The notes under the pieces were generated by a model. It did not search any database. It was not told the origin of the DNA and saw only the letters and a program-made list of their open reading frames with translations. Positions 17,189 through 27,790 of a stretch of DNA of 64,000 nt are shown in pieces. Made by a program: the position numbers and the translations under genes. The DNA comes from JAFGDI01 sp963662515 (GTDB taxonomy: Bacteria; Planctomycetota; Phycisphaerae; Sedimentisphaerales; SM23-30): NCBI GenBank assembly GCA_963662515.1, contig OY759675.1:3100001-3164000 (forward strand), written 5' to 3'. Positions within the stretch are counted from its first letter, which is position 1, and the number at the start of each line of letters is the position of its first letter.

Positions 17189-20100
17189 TCACTCTGTAAG
17201 CCATTCTGCGGCGAATAATGCCAGATCAATCATATCAGTCTTTAGATCAAGATCGAGGTCTGTACGGGCATTTTGCACAGTAAAGATATTGTCAGGGGCA
17301 AAATCGTGCAGGGTAACTGAATCAATAAGCAATGATCCAGTATCGAGGCCGCCATCTTCAACAGATAACATTATCTGATAAAGATCCCGACAGGAACTGA
17401 ATGCTATAGTATCTGGCAAAGCAGAAGCAATATCAGTCCATTGTCCGGCAGGTAAAGTAGCAATATCAATAATTAAACGCCCCTTACTGTGCATACCAGA
17501 GGCGATGGGGTCAAGATTAAATCTGCCATCATAGAGATCAAGAATGATCTTACTTATCTGACAGCCGGATTCTTTTCTTATCCTGACATTCAACTGGTCG
17601 TACAAACTGGAATTAACTCTACTTTCACCAAGGATAAACGGTACATGAGCATGTAATTTGCCATTGAAATTATAAGATACTCGCATTACTTTCCCAAATT
17701 CACCGGCAGGGTCGTTTATCAAAGTAAGAGCAAGCTGGCCATAAGCACTTTCAGGGGTATAAACCCAGCTTTGCGACATTTGAGCAGTATCGACATAAGA
17801 ATCCATATCTTCCAATACCATCACTGGCTGCTGAGGTGTCTGATAATCAGCCAGCCATTGGCCTGCGAAAATGTCAAGATCGGATATATTTACCGTACCA
17901 TCAAAGTCTATATCAGTTGCCTGAGGTATAGCATTAATCAGTTCGTTTATCTGCCCGTTCAAAAGCTGACCATCCCATACTGCAAATTCATCTACAAAGC
18001 CATCAAAGTAACGCAGATGATTATTATTACTCTGCCAATCATCAGCAAGCCAGCGGAGAGAAGCACCAATAGCCATATAATCAAGTGCCATAGCACCAGT
18101 AGCAAATCCGACAATAGAACCGGTAAGCTGGCCATCAATCAGAATCTGCCAGTTACCCTCTGAGCGACTAATAATGAAGTTATGCCAGCGGCCATCATTT
18201 ACGGTTATACCAGAACGGGTAGTGCTATAAGACCCGGTATTATCGCGTACAAGCAGACATATTTGACCTGGTAAAGTCTGAACCCCATCAGCCCCTAAGG
18301 CTATATCAATTATTGGGGTCTCAGTACTGGCATTACGCATAGAAAAGATCGGGCCAAAGTCATCAAAAGTACAAATATAACCAGAAATGGCAAATTCCTG
18401 TCCAACTGCCGTAGGCATGAGAGCATAAGCACTACTGACATCAACATATTCATCTGCACCATTTAGATATAAAGCCCTGCCACCTATACCACAGGGCCGG
18501 GAAACTGATGAATCTGGATCATTAAACCCCGTCAAAAGGCCATTACCACCGCTAATATAACCGCTTTGCATGGCAATATTACCCTGGCTTTCATTAAAGC
18601 TCCACTGCAATTTTTTAACAGCACCTACAGGAACAAGATCGGTAGTGAAAGACCAGACAGGCCCGGTATATTGACCACCTGACCAACAGGCCGTCACCTG
18701 CCAGTAATACTGAGTGTCATATAACAAGACTGGCATATACTCCGGTTCTGCCAGATCTGTAATATCAACCACCAAATCTGTTAAGGATGGATCAGTGGCT
18801 ATACGCAAATGATAAATTTGAGACTGACCTACGCCATGAAATTGCCAGCGAAGAGGTGTTTCATCAGACAGAACCGCACCGTCAGCCGGTTGCGGATCAA
18901 TATAGTTAGCAGTAAGCTGCTCGTTACTAAAAGCATAATGATGCCAGGTATCAGCACTGACAACCGCCTGGAAAGACAGCGATAGCAAGCCAGAGGCTGG
19001 CGCAGTATAAACATAACGAAATATGCCTCCCTGACCATCACCATAGCAATTCTGGTCAAGGGTAACAGTCTGACCATTATCGCTGGTAGTAACCCTTACC
19101 TGTCGGGTTCCAGTATCACCCCAGCCACGAGAGTATAAATTCAAAGCATACTTCTGGCCGGCAGTAAGACCATTGAGCGTCAGTGTTGCCGGCTGACCAT
19201 AAAAAAAACTGGTGAGCAAAGCCGCTCCACTACCAGTAACAGCAGGAGCACCGGCGCTATGAGCCATGTGAGCACCTGTCAGAGCCCAGTTTACACCAGC
19301 ACGACCATTATCATTTTCAAATGCTACGCCATTAAGCGTAGTTGCCCCCCCTTCGTTAGTATTAAGGTTAACTTTATGAGTATAAACCTTACCAGAGCTG
19401 ACCGTTGACTCTGTATCATTGAGCCATAGAGCAGTTGACCACTTCATATCTGAAGTAAAGACATAACTGCCAGAATCAACACTATAAAGAGCATAACCAT
19501 CATCAAAACTGATAAAATTAACACCCTGGACCTGTGCAACAGGCAAGCCTGATTCTCTGACCGTATCGGCAGATGAAGCTGGTATATATACTGTAGCATT
19601 AGTACCGGCAGGGATCGTAATTTCATAGCTGAAATCTGAGCCATTAAGCTGCCATTTAGACCTTACCAAACCATGAACAGATCGGAATGAGGTATCAGCC
19701 CAGGTCAGCCTGGCATCGGGCTGGGGCTTCAGAATAATATGCTTAAATCCGGGAGAACCGGCCTGAATTCCACCAACATTTTCAAATATCCACTGACATA
19801 CGGCACCAAAAGAATAATGAGCAAAAGAATTCATACCCGGATCGGCGAATCCGCTTTCTGGCGTCCAGCCATTCCAGCGTTCCCAGATCGTGGTTGCACC
19901 ATGCTTGATCGAAAAGCCCCAGGAAGGGAACGAATCGTTGAACAACAAGCGATAAGCAATATCATTACGGCCTATTTTAGCCAGAGCAAGCATAAGGTCT
20001 TTTGTACCTACAAAGCCAGTTGCCAGATGCCAGTCACATTCTTTAATGCGTCGAATAAGATGATTGGCAGCCTGAGCCTTATTTGTACTATCAAGCAGGT

Positions 20101-22666
20101 CATAAGCCAATGCCATTACATAAGCCGACTGAGTATCACCTTTTATCTTGCCGGCAGAATCAATATAAGCTGATTTGAAAGCCGTCTTTATTTGCGAGAA
20201 CAACTGTTCATAATATGCCTGATCAGCGGCATTCCCCAACACTTGAGCGGTTTGGGCCATAAGGTTAGTGCAATAACCAAAATAGGCCATAAAGATAACA
20301 TCATGCGGCGTATTATCATTGATATTGAGCCAATCACCAAAACAATGAAATGATGCGGGTGGCAATAAGTTAGCTGTACAACGATTTTTAGTGAAAGCAA
20401 TAAACCGCTTCATAGCATCGTAGTTATCTGCAAGAATCTGCTCATCACCATACATCTTGTATATTGTCCATGGACAAATCACACCGGCATCAGCCCAGGC
20501 TGGACCACCATCACCATGAGACACCTTAAGCGGTGCAACGGTAGGAAACTGACCATCAGCCCGCTGAGCATCAGTCAGATCACGCAGCCACTTAGTAAAG
20601 AAAGGCTGCACATCATTATGATAACAAGCGGTATTAATATAAACCTGGGCATCACCCGTCCAGCCCAGTCTCTCATCTCGTTGCGGGCAATCTGTGGGCA
20701 CATCAATGAAATTCATTCTTTGAGTCCAGAGCGAGTTTTGCTGAAGTTTATTAACCATCGGATCGGAACAAACAAAGGAACCAGTGCCGGGCGTATCACT
20801 GCTTAATGCCAGGCCGACAAGAGTATCAAGAGCAGGAGCAGAAGCCAGGCCGGTAACTTCAACATACTGAAAACCATGGAAGGTAAAGTATGGCTGCCAT
20901 ACTTCCACACCTTCCCCTTTACAGATATAAGTATCAGTAGCCGCTGCACTGCGAAGATTGGTGGTATAGATAGTACCATCAGGATTAAGAACTTCAGCAT
21001 GTCTTAACTGGATCATCTGACCAGTCGTCCCCTGCACACAGAGTCTGACCACACCTGCAAAGTTCTGGCCCATATTAAAAATATAACAGCCTGGCCTGGG
21101 CTCTGTAATCGCAATCGGGTGAACCTGAGCAAATTCTACCACGGGCTGAGAAACAGCAGCTTGAACCAGGGGGTTAACTTCAGAAGTTCCTGTCTCAACA
21201 GCAGACCAGTCAGAGTCATTATAGCCGGGCATATCCCAACCGGTCAGCTCCTTGCGAGCATCGTAGCTTTCACCTTGTAAGAAATCAGCGTGAGTTATCG
21301 GCCCTAAATTCGCTTTCCAATCTGGTCCGGAACTGATAGTCTGACTACTGCCATCGGCATAATCAATATGAAGCTGACACAATAAACGCAGACGCTTGCC
21401 ATAATGCTCTCTCTGACGGGCATAGCCGACATATCCGGCATACCAGCCATCAGCCAGAACCGCACCTATTGCGTTAGAGCCACTTTGCAACAGATCGGTC
21501 ACATCATAAGTCTGATAATATACTCTTTTAGAATAGTCTGTCCAGCCGGGAGAGAAATAGTCCTGCGATACCCTCTGGCCATTTACATATAACTGGAAAA
21601 TACCTAAAGATGTTGCATATACTCTGGCACGCTTTACAGGTTTATCTGCAAGTGTATAACCCTTCCGAATATAACGGGCTGGAGGCAAATGCATAAGAGT
21701 TGAACCGCTCCAGGGAGACATACCAAAATTACCTAGCACCCATGCAGATGACCAGCCATTGGCGTTAAATTCCGGCAGCTTCCAGCCGCTTACTTCCAAG
21801 TTATTACATAGCCAGAGAGCATCTGTAACAAGATTCATCATTGAACCAGAAGTAGATTCAACAGTAACAGCAGATACCAGACCTGCAGGATTAACCGAAT
21901 CACCCTCGTTAGTTGCTTTTATTGCGATAACATTAACACCGGTGACAAGAGCCTCAGCCAGATCAACTTTACTGACAATTGTATGGGTAGTGCCGCTTTT
22001 TAGTTCCTGACCATTGACATAGAGAGTATATGCATCATCAGCAGTAATATAGCAGTAAGCACTTTTTATTGTCCAGTCAGCAGGTATAGTGAAACTGCGA
22101 CGGAAATAACGAATACCAGGCTGTGTACCGCCAGCGGCCGCAGAATCAGTCCATATCCATTTGGCCTGAGACATAATAGTTGGCACCCCCCCAATCGTTT
22201 CTGCAGGGTCATAGCCTATCCACTGCGCTTGCCAGTCTTGACTGTTAAGCAGGCCCACAGACCAGAGAGCTGGCTCACTCCAGTTACTTACATTATCATC
22301 AGCATCCCAGATACGGACTTTCCAGAAACAATCCTGACGGGCACTAAGCATCTGCCCCCCATACATAACAGAAGTATTATTTTCACTAACTACCTTACCC
22401 GAATCCCAGAGATCACCCTGCTCCAGAGCCAATTGCCCGGCACTGCTGGCAACTAATACCTGATAAGCCGTCTGTTTCTGGCTTCGCTGCTGCGAATGCA
22501 GTTCCCAGCTTAATCGTGGATCAGGTTTTTCAACTGCCAGTGGGGCAACCATATATTCACAACGAAGATAATCTGCCTGAACCAAACCAGAGCTTGCCTG
22601 TACCTGATGACTGCTAGCGACAATACTAATGAACAATAACAATAAATATATAAAAGAATATCTCAT
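17189..22666 (-). CDS. Multidomain alpha-L-rhamnosidase (GH78) with LamG and dockerin-like modules
   Basis: An exported 1,825-aa enzyme predicted to release terminal alpha-L-rhamnose. The signal peptide is MRYSFIYLLLLFISIVASS; AGAGGT lies 9 nt before the ATG. Residues ~25-630 are GH78 N-terminal beta modules, starting with LVQADYLRCEYMVAPL, with YVNGQ lectin-like segments. The (alpha/alpha)6 catalytic domain holds DCPQRDERLGWTGDAQ (~655-672, catalytic acid expected in DERLGW) and TTIWERWNGW (~922-931). After the rhamnosidase C-terminal domain (~1000-1080) come a beta-sandwich (~1090-1260), an Fn3-like module, a LamG-like domain (~1370-1560), a dockerin-like DFDGTVNISDLDIFA (~1575), a second binding-like domain and a final dockerin-like end (DLKTDMIDLALFAAEW). 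Everything after ~1085 is homologous to the adjacent 1,062-aa protein. Confidence 0.93.
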   Translation of the reverse strand: MRYSFIYLLLLFISIVASSHQVQASSGLVQADYLRCEYMVAPLAVEKPDPRLSWELHSQQRSQKQTAYQVLVASSAGQLALEQGDLWDSGKVVSENNTSVMYGGQMLSARQDCFWKVRIWDADDNVSNWSEPALWSVGLLNSQDWQAQWIGYDPAETIGGVPTIMSQAKWIWTDSAAAGGTQPGIRYFRRSFTIPADWTIKSAYCYITADDAYTLYVNGQELKSGTTHTIVSKVDLAEALVTGVNVIAIKATNEGDSVNPAGLVSAVTVESTSGSMMNLVTDALWLCNNLEVSGWKLPEFNANGWSSAWVLGNFGMSPWSGSTLMHLPPARYIRKGYTLADKPVKRARVYATSLGIFQLYVNGQRVSQDYFSPGWTDYSKRVYYQTYDVTDLLQSGSNAIGAVLADGWYAGYVGYARQREHYGKRLRLLCQLHIDYADGSSQTISSGPDWKANLGPITHADFLQGESYDARKELTGWDMPGYNDSDWSAVETGTSEVNPLVQAAVSQPVVEFAQVHPIAITEPRPGCYIFNMGQNFAGVVRLCVQGTTGQMIQLRHAEVLNPDGTIYTTNLRSAAATDTYICKGEGVEVWQPYFTFHGFQYVEVTGLASAPALDTLVGLALSSDTPGTGSFVCSDPMVNKLQQNSLWTQRMNFIDVPTDCPQRDERLGWTGDAQVYINTACYHNDVQPFFTKWLRDLTDAQRADGQFPTVAPLKVSHGDGGPAWADAGVICPWTIYKMYGDEQILADNYDAMKRFIAFTKNRCTANLLPPASFHCFGDWLNINDNTPHDVIFMAYFGYCTNLMAQTAQVLGNAADQAYYEQLFSQIKTAFKSAYIDSAGKIKGDTQSAYVMALAYDLLDSTNKAQAANHLIRRIKECDWHLATGFVGTKDLMLALAKIGRNDIAYRLLFNDSFPSWGFSIKHGATTIWERWNGWTPESGFADPGMNSFAHYSFGAVCQWIFENVGGIQAGSPGFKHIILKPQPDARLTWADTSFRSVHGLVRSKWQLNGSDFSYEITIPAGTNATVYIPASSADTVRESGLPVAQVQGVNFISFDDGYALYSVDSGSYVFTSDMKWSTALWLNDTESTVSSGKVYTHKVNLNTNEGGATTLNGVAFENDNGRAGVNWALTGAHMAHSAGAPAVTGSGAALLTSFFYGQPATLTLNGLTAGQKYALNLYSRGWGDTGTRQVRVTTSDNGQTVTLDQNCYGDGQGGIFRYVYTAPASGLLSLSFQAVVSADTWHHYAFSNEQLTANYIDPQPADGAVLSDETPLRWQFHGVGQSQIYHLRIATDPSLTDLVVDITDLAEPEYMPVLLYDTQYYWQVTACWSGGQYTGPVWSFTTDLVPVGAVKKLQWSFNESQGNIAMQSGYISGGNGLLTGFNDPDSSVSRPCGIGGRALYLNGADEYVDVSSAYALMPTAVGQEFAISGYICTFDDFGPIFSMRNASTETPIIDIALGADGVQTLPGQICLLVRDNTGSYSTTRSGITVNDGRWHNFIISRSEGNWQILIDGQLTGSIVGFATGAMALDYMAIGASLRWLADDWQSNNNHLRYFDGFVDEFAVWDGQLLNGQINELINAIPQATDIDFDGTVNISDLDIFAGQWLADYQTPQQPVMVLEDMDSYVDTAQMSQSWVYTPESAYGQLALTLINDPAGEFGKVMRVSYNFNGKLHAHVPFILGESRVNSSLYDQLNVRIRKESGCQISKIILDLYDGRFNLDPIASGMHSKGRLIIDIATLPAGQWTDIASALPDTIAFSSCRDLYQIMLSVEDGGLDTGSLLIDSVTLHDFAPDNIFTVQNARTDLDLDLKTDMIDLALFAAEWLTE

Positions 22667-22724
22667 CTATTCTACCTCTTTCTGATAATTAAATGCATAA
22701 AGGGAAAGTATGATCTGTGGAAAG

Positions 22725-22766
22725 AAAATAATACAGGGCAGGAGCAATATACTCACCCCTGCCCTG
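22725..22766 (-). terminator. Terminator between the 1,062-aa gene and the GH78 gene
   Basis: A 9-bp stem, CAGGGCAGG (22734-22742) with CCTGCCCTG (22758-22766), is followed on the minus strand by TATTATTTTC. It may only partly terminate, setting lower expression of the GH78 gene downstream. Confidence 0.6.
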
Positions 22767-22786
22767 CCAATCGAAACAATCACTGA

Positions 22787-25700
22787 TCATTCACCGCTTA
22801 ACCAGTCTTTAGCCATTATGGCAAAGTCTGAAAGATTCACATTACAGTCGCCATTAAGGTCAGGCCACATTATGCCAGCAGTCAAAATACAATCCGTTGT
22901 TCCATCGGCTAATTCAATAGAGTCGATGTAAACGGTTCCGGTATCTGCACCGCCATCTTCAAACGAGACTTGTAACTGATACAGATCGGTACAGGATTGT
23001 GTCTCTCTGTCATTGGAAATAGTACCAGTAACAACCGTCCACACATCGGCGGGAACTTCGGTAATATCGATATTCATACGACCTCTGCCGTAAATATCAG
23101 ATTCAGCAGGATCAACTATACCGCGAGCATCATAATAGTCAATGATAAGATGGTTAAGGTCACAACCTGCTGCCTTCTTGATACGGAAGCTGAGAGTGTC
23201 ATAGAGTCTCAGATCAACACCGCGTTGGTGCAGAGTGAAATCTGTATGAAAATGTAAATTACCTGGCTTAAAGGCATAGTCGATCTTGAGCACCTGCCCC
23301 ATACCATTTGGATCAGCCACAATAGTACGAACCTGATCACCAAACCCATCTTCCTGAATATATGACCAGTTGGCCTTGAGCGAATTCGGATCGGTTGGAT
23401 CGTAAGATTCCATGTCTTCCAGAACAATATTTGGCTGAATTTCTACAGCAGTATTAGCCAGCCAGTTATCTGCCAGAACTTCAACATCATCTATATCAAC
23501 AGTCAGATCATTGGTAATATCTCCTTTTGCAGGAACCTGAGCTGCCAGTTCGGCTATCTGGGCCGGCTGCATCTGGCCGCTCCATATAGTATATTCATCA
23601 ACCATTCCATTGAGGAAAAGATAATACTGACGGTCCGGATTCCAGCCATCTGCAAGCCATCTGAGCGATGCACCAATACCCATCATATCCAGAGACACTT
23701 CGCCGGTAGCAGCTCCATTGATAAAACCACGGGCAATGCCATCTACATAAAGTGTCCATTTACCTCCTAATCGAGTAACAATAAAGCTATGCCAACGGCC
23801 ATCATTAACTGTTATAAGCGATGTAGTTGAGCTCATTGAGCCGGTATCATCGCGTACGATCATACATATCTTGCCAGGTTCATCTGTAACACCATTAGCA
23901 CCAAGACAGATATCAATGATCGGGTCTTCACTTTCACTATTACGCATAGACAACAGCGGACCATATTCACCCAAAGTGCAGATATAACCAGAGATTGCGA
24001 AATTCTGACCACTGGCAGTCGGCATATATACCCAGGCATTGCTGATATTTATGTATTCATCGATACCATTTAGTCTGAGGGCGTTGCCGACCAGACCCGG
24101 GACATGAGATACACCAAAAGTTGCAGTATCATTAAAGCCGGTAAGAATACCATCGGCATCTTCAGTCGGACCTGTCTGTTCAGCTATATTACCATCAGTT
24201 TCGTCAAACTTCCATTCGATAACCTTAGTGGCATTGGCTGGTGGAGTGGTAATAAAGTTCCAGGCCGGACTGGTATAAATAACTGAACCAGCAGAAACTA
24301 TCTCAACCTGCCAGTAATAAGAAGTATTAGAGGTCAGATAAGGAGTAACCGCTGTCACTGTCAGATTTGACTGATCAACCACCAGATTGGTCATGGCCGC
24401 ATCTGTAGCAACCTTAAGATTATAGGTTGGGTTGACGACTGTTCCTTTGAGTGTCCAGGCTAACTCGACACTGGCATCAACATTGGCTCCAGGCAGTATT
24501 GCAGGATCTACATAAGCAGGAGTAGCAACTTCATTGGTAAAGGCATAATGATGCCAACTGTCAGCAGTGGAAAGAGGATTAAAGGTCAATATTAATTCAC
24601 CTGATGCTGGTGCAGTATATGAATATCTGAAAATATGACCATTGCCATCGCCATCATGATTACCATCGATAACCCAGGAGCGTCCATCGACACTGGTTGC
24701 CATAGCCACTCTGCGACCACCGGGATTACCCCACCCGCGAGTGTACTTGATAAGAACATAGTCAGTACCAGGTGTCAGACCTGTCAGTTTAAGTTCTGCC
24801 GGATGGCCATAGATCATATTCTGCACTAAGGCACCACCGTCACCGCTTACATGATGACCGCCGCCAGTAGCACCACCGGCACCAGTTAAAGACCAGTTTA
24901 CTCCTGTGCGATTATTATCATTTTCAAAATGCACCCCATTAACATAAGTAGTAGTTGCCTCACTGGCATTAAAGTTGACCTTATGTGTATATACCTTACC
25001 GACACTGATCTCGGAATTGGAATCATCGGTCCAGGATGCATCCGACCAATGCTCATCGGTAAAGAGCGTCTCAAAGGCACGCACAGAAGTTATCTGATTA
25101 GGCTCTGTCTGATCCAACTGGGTATAAGTTGCTACCCGCCAATAATAAATTGTACCGGGCTCCAGAGTTGGGGCATAGCTATATGCTGTCTGCTCAGAAC
25201 TGACTTTCACCGCAGGGTCAAGAGCATCTACCTTGAGCTGATTCGGGTCAAAATATACATCAAATCTTGGATTTGACATACTGCCATCAAGTTCTTCTTT
25301 CCATTCCAGAACTGTATCAACACTTACTCTGACACCATTAACACGATCAGCCGGACTTACCAGACTGACCTGCACCGGTAGTTCTCCTGAATAAAGGCAG
25401 TTTGCAAAAGCATAAACATGGAAACTGGGAGTGAGACCCAGGCGTAATTCACCACTGGCATTTGCCTCATATACCCCCTTAATTATTATACCGTTGTCAT
25501 TACCATACATATCCTGATTAAAAAGATATGACACACTGTTTTCAGTTAGGGTAACATCACGGGTACCATCTTCCCAGGCTACACTAAAAAGACTGATCTC
25601 ATATATCTCGCCGGGTATAAGACCATACAGGACCATACTGTTGAGATTATAGTGAAAGCGGGTATTCATTGCCAGACCGGCACTATCACCAGTAATATTT

Positions 25701-25975
25701 GCACTGCTTTCAGTAGCCCACAAACCGCCGGGAAGTTCCCAGCCAGCTGCAATTGAGCCGCTATTGTTTGTATTAGTAAACACCACACCATTAACTGTAA
25801 CATTACCATCAGAGGTTGATGTGTTATTGATCGCATGGGTATAACTCTTAGCAGAGCTAATCCCGGTTGAGGCGTCATTAGTCCATGGCGAAACTGACCA
25901 TACCGCTGCCTGGGTCACTGTCTGCAAACTAAGCATCAGCGCCATCAGCCAAATACACTTAAGCAACTTTTTCAT
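22787..25975 (-). CDS. Secreted multidomain glycan-binding-like protein (LamG, dockerin-like), no catalytic domain
   Basis: A 1,062-aa exported protein with no recognisable enzyme domain. Start: ATG at 25975 with GGAGAG about 5 nt upstream, then a signal peptide (MKKLLKCIWLMALMLSLQ). Two copies of a ~170-residue beta-sandwich lie at ~25-195 and ~315-485, each opening with WS...W-ND/DD and GKVYTHKVN-type strands and closing with a HHYAFTN-type strand. Fn3-like linkers containing YYWRVATY or YYWQVE motifs follow each. Then a LamG-like domain (~590-770), a dockerin-like DLTVDIDDVEVLADNW (~780), a second binding-like domain (~815-1010), and a terminal dockerin-like DLNGDCNVNLSDFAIMAKDW. Its second beta-sandwich to the C-terminus matches the C-terminal ~740 residues of the GH78 protein. 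Likely an anchored glycan-binding partner of that enzyme; inference. Confidence 0.88.
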   Translation of the reverse strand: MKKLLKCIWLMALMLSLQTVTQAAVWSVSPWTNDASTGISSAKSYTHAINNTSTSDGNVTVNGVVFTNTNNSGSIAAGWELPGGLWATESSANITGDSAGLAMNTRFHYNLNSMVLYGLIPGEIYEISLFSVAWEDGTRDVTLTENSVSYLFNQDMYGNDNGIIIKGVYEANASGELRLGLTPSFHVYAFANCLYSGELPVQVSLVSPADRVNGVRVSVDTVLEWKEELDGSMSNPRFDVYFDPNQLKVDALDPAVKVSSEQTAYSYAPTLEPGTIYYWRVATYTQLDQTEPNQITSVRAFETLFTDEHWSDASWTDDSNSEISVGKVYTHKVNFNASEATTTYVNGVHFENDNNRTGVNWSLTGAGGATGGGHHVSGDGGALVQNMIYGHPAELKLTGLTPGTDYVLIKYTRGWGNPGGRRVAMATSVDGRSWVIDGNHDGDGNGHIFRYSYTAPASGELILTFNPLSTADSWHHYAFTNEVATPAYVDPAILPGANVDASVELAWTLKGTVVNPTYNLKVATDAAMTNLVVDQSNLTVTAVTPYLTSNTSYYWQVEIVSAGSVIYTSPAWNFITTPPANATKVIEWKFDETDGNIAEQTGPTEDADGILTGFNDTATFGVSHVPGLVGNALRLNGIDEYINISNAWVYMPTASGQNFAISGYICTLGEYGPLLSMRNSESEDPIIDICLGANGVTDEPGKICMIVRDDTGSMSSTTSLITVNDGRWHSFIVTRLGGKWTLYVDGIARGFINGAATGEVSLDMMGIGASLRWLADGWNPDRQYYLFLNGMVDEYTIWSGQMQPAQIAELAAQVPAKGDITNDLTVDIDDVEVLADNWLANTAVEIQPNIVLEDMESYDPTDPNSLKANWSYIQEDGFGDQVRTIVADPNGMGQVLKIDYAFKPGNLHFHTDFTLHQRGVDLRLYDTLSFRIKKAAGCDLNHLIIDYYDARGIVDPAESDIYGRGRMNIDITEVPADVWTVVTGTISNDRETQSCTDLYQLQVSFEDGGADTGTVYIDSIELADGTTDCILTAGIMWPDLNGDCNVNLSDFAIMAKDWLSGE

Positions 25976-26059
25976 TTTGACTCTCCAATTTCAAAAATAT
26001 CCATTAGTTCTATAATAATACACTTACGGTGAACAGCCCCAAATAGGGACACACCGCTT

Positions 26060-27790
26060 CTATTCAATTCTCAATCTGGGATTAAAAAATAATCCCCAGT
26101 CAAAGGAAGCAGCAAGACGGTCGCCACTATCGGTTACCACCAGGGTCAGGAAACGGTCCTGGTCGTCAATTTGCAGGTCGATCTCAGTGAGCATAGTAGC
26201 ATCGATATCTTGCCTGCTGAATCTTTCCTGGCCATCGATAAGTACCCAGACATCAATATTCATATCTGCATCACTGATCTTTTCCAGGGCAACTATCTCT
26301 TCGCTTACACCAAAGAGACTATTGAATCCTGTTATCCTTTTGTCTGTGAGTAACGGCCTTATCTGAGCCAGGTCAAAGGTAATACCAACATTTGCATGCA
26401 TAACAATATTGGTATCAGTATCACTGGCAGGAGTATTACCGGCATGAATTCTCATTAAATGCTTTGGCACACCACCCTTAATGGCTTTTTCCAACATTTG
26501 ATCCGAAGCGGATGGAGCCTGAGCATATCCGGCATAAATATCACTCTGGTCTAAAACTTCCACCATTGCCCCAATATTATATTTATAAAAACCCGAGGTA
26601 TCCGGACCAGCCCAGGTAAGCCCCGTCGTGCTAACTGGTATTGGACCATCACCGCCATCAGGTACAAAAACAGCATCAATAAAAACTGAATCATTAACTG
26701 GTAATAAAGAATTATGGCTATAACTATCGCTCTTAACTGCCCAGGGAACGATCTTGCCATTAGCCGGGTCAATAGACATACCCCGATAATAGCCACCGGC
26801 AACACCATTGCCGCCACCAACAATATCAGCGAGTTCAACTGAATTGCCACGCCAGATGATGCCTGTATCCGAAGAAAAGGTACGAGCAAAAGTATCAGTT
26901 TGCAGTTTGATATTTTGAATCTGGCCGCTAAGTTCCACCCGCCTGGCATTACCAGCTTCAAGTAAATATTCAGTATTGCGCCCTGCCCCGCCGGCAGTGA
27001 TCTGAGCCCGGCCTCTGGTCATGTGGATTTCACTACTGCCACCAATCACCCTTACACCAAATTCTGTACCCAGATCAACTATATCACAGCCGGGCGTTTT
27101 TACGGTAAATCCCTGGGCTTGTTGTGAATCAACTACAGCATAGATACTGCCAGAATATAAACACATACCATTACTGGAATTAAGAGAAAACTCAGCAGGT
27201 GACTCCACCACAACTCTTGCCCCACTGTCAAGTTTGACCGAAATAAGACCTTCAACTAATCTGATAGTCTCAGATGAGTTTTTCAGACGACTGCCAGCAG
27301 GTATAAAAGTACGACCGGCATAAATAGCATTTAACTCTCTATCTATTGTGGCAACTTCAACTGAGGGCTCTATGCTAATATGCACATAAAAACCGATCAG
27401 CAATACTGCTGCCACTGACATGAGAAATGATATCAGTTTAACCTTACTTATAGGCGGCAGTTCCTGGGGGCGACCGCGAGCCGGCTCTACCGACGGCAGT
27501 TCTACTATTTCAGGCATAACTACCGCCGGAGCACTGCTCTCCTCGGTTAATAAGGCATTGAGCAGATGTAAACTATCATTTTTCTGTGTTTCATCTTGCA
27601 GATGAACTAAATTTTCAGCCTCTTGCAGATTAGCATTTATAGCCAATAACCGATAATAATAGTCCCTGGCCTGCTTATTATGCAAAAGCAAACCCTGAAA
27701 TTCGGCAAATTGCTCTACAGTCAGATCGCCTTCCAGAAGCATTGACAGCTTAACTGCTATTTCATTCATTAGTTTATCATTTTCAATCAT
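26060..27790 (-). CDS. FecR-type membrane anti-sigma factor with NPCBM-like sensor domain
   Basis: Predicted to hold the adjacent ECF sigma factor at the membrane until a periplasmic signal is sensed. The ATG at 27790 overlaps the sigma stop codon as ATGA and has GGAAGG just upstream, so translation is probably coupled. Residues ~1-75 form a helical cytoplasmic anti-sigma-like region with HNKQARDYYYRLL. A single membrane helix is at ~119-138 (SFLMSVAAVLLIGFYV). The periplasmic FecR domain (~165-280) includes LVEGLISVKLDSGARVVVESPA and DLGTEFGVRV. The C-terminal ~270 residues end in a segment resembling NPCBM carbohydrate-binding modules: VGITFDLAQIR, VWVLIDGQERF, RFLTLVVTDSGD, FDWGLFFNPRL. 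Binding of a glycan by this end is inferred. Confidence 0.88.
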   Translation of the reverse strand: MIENDKLMNEIAVKLSMLLEGDLTVEQFAEFQGLLLHNKQARDYYYRLLAINANLQEAENLVHLQDETQKNDSLHLLNALLTEESSAPAVVMPEIVELPSVEPARGRPQELPPISKVKLISFLMSVAAVLLIGFYVHISIEPSVEVATIDRELNAIYAGRTFIPAGSRLKNSSETIRLVEGLISVKLDSGARVVVESPAEFSLNSSNGMCLYSGSIYAVVDSQQAQGFTVKTPGCDIVDLGTEFGVRVIGGSSEIHMTRGRAQITAGGAGRNTEYLLEAGNARRVELSGQIQNIKLQTDTFARTFSSDTGIIWRGNSVELADIVGGGNGVAGGYYRGMSIDPANGKIVPWAVKSDSYSHNSLLPVNDSVFIDAVFVPDGGDGPIPVSTTGLTWAGPDTSGFYKYNIGAMVEVLDQSDIYAGYAQAPSASDQMLEKAIKGGVPKHLMRIHAGNTPASDTDTNIVMHANVGITFDLAQIRPLLTDKRITGFNSLFGVSEEIVALEKISDADMNIDVWVLIDGQERFSRQDIDATMLTEIDLQIDDQDRFLTLVVTDSGDRLAASFDWGLFFNPRLRIE

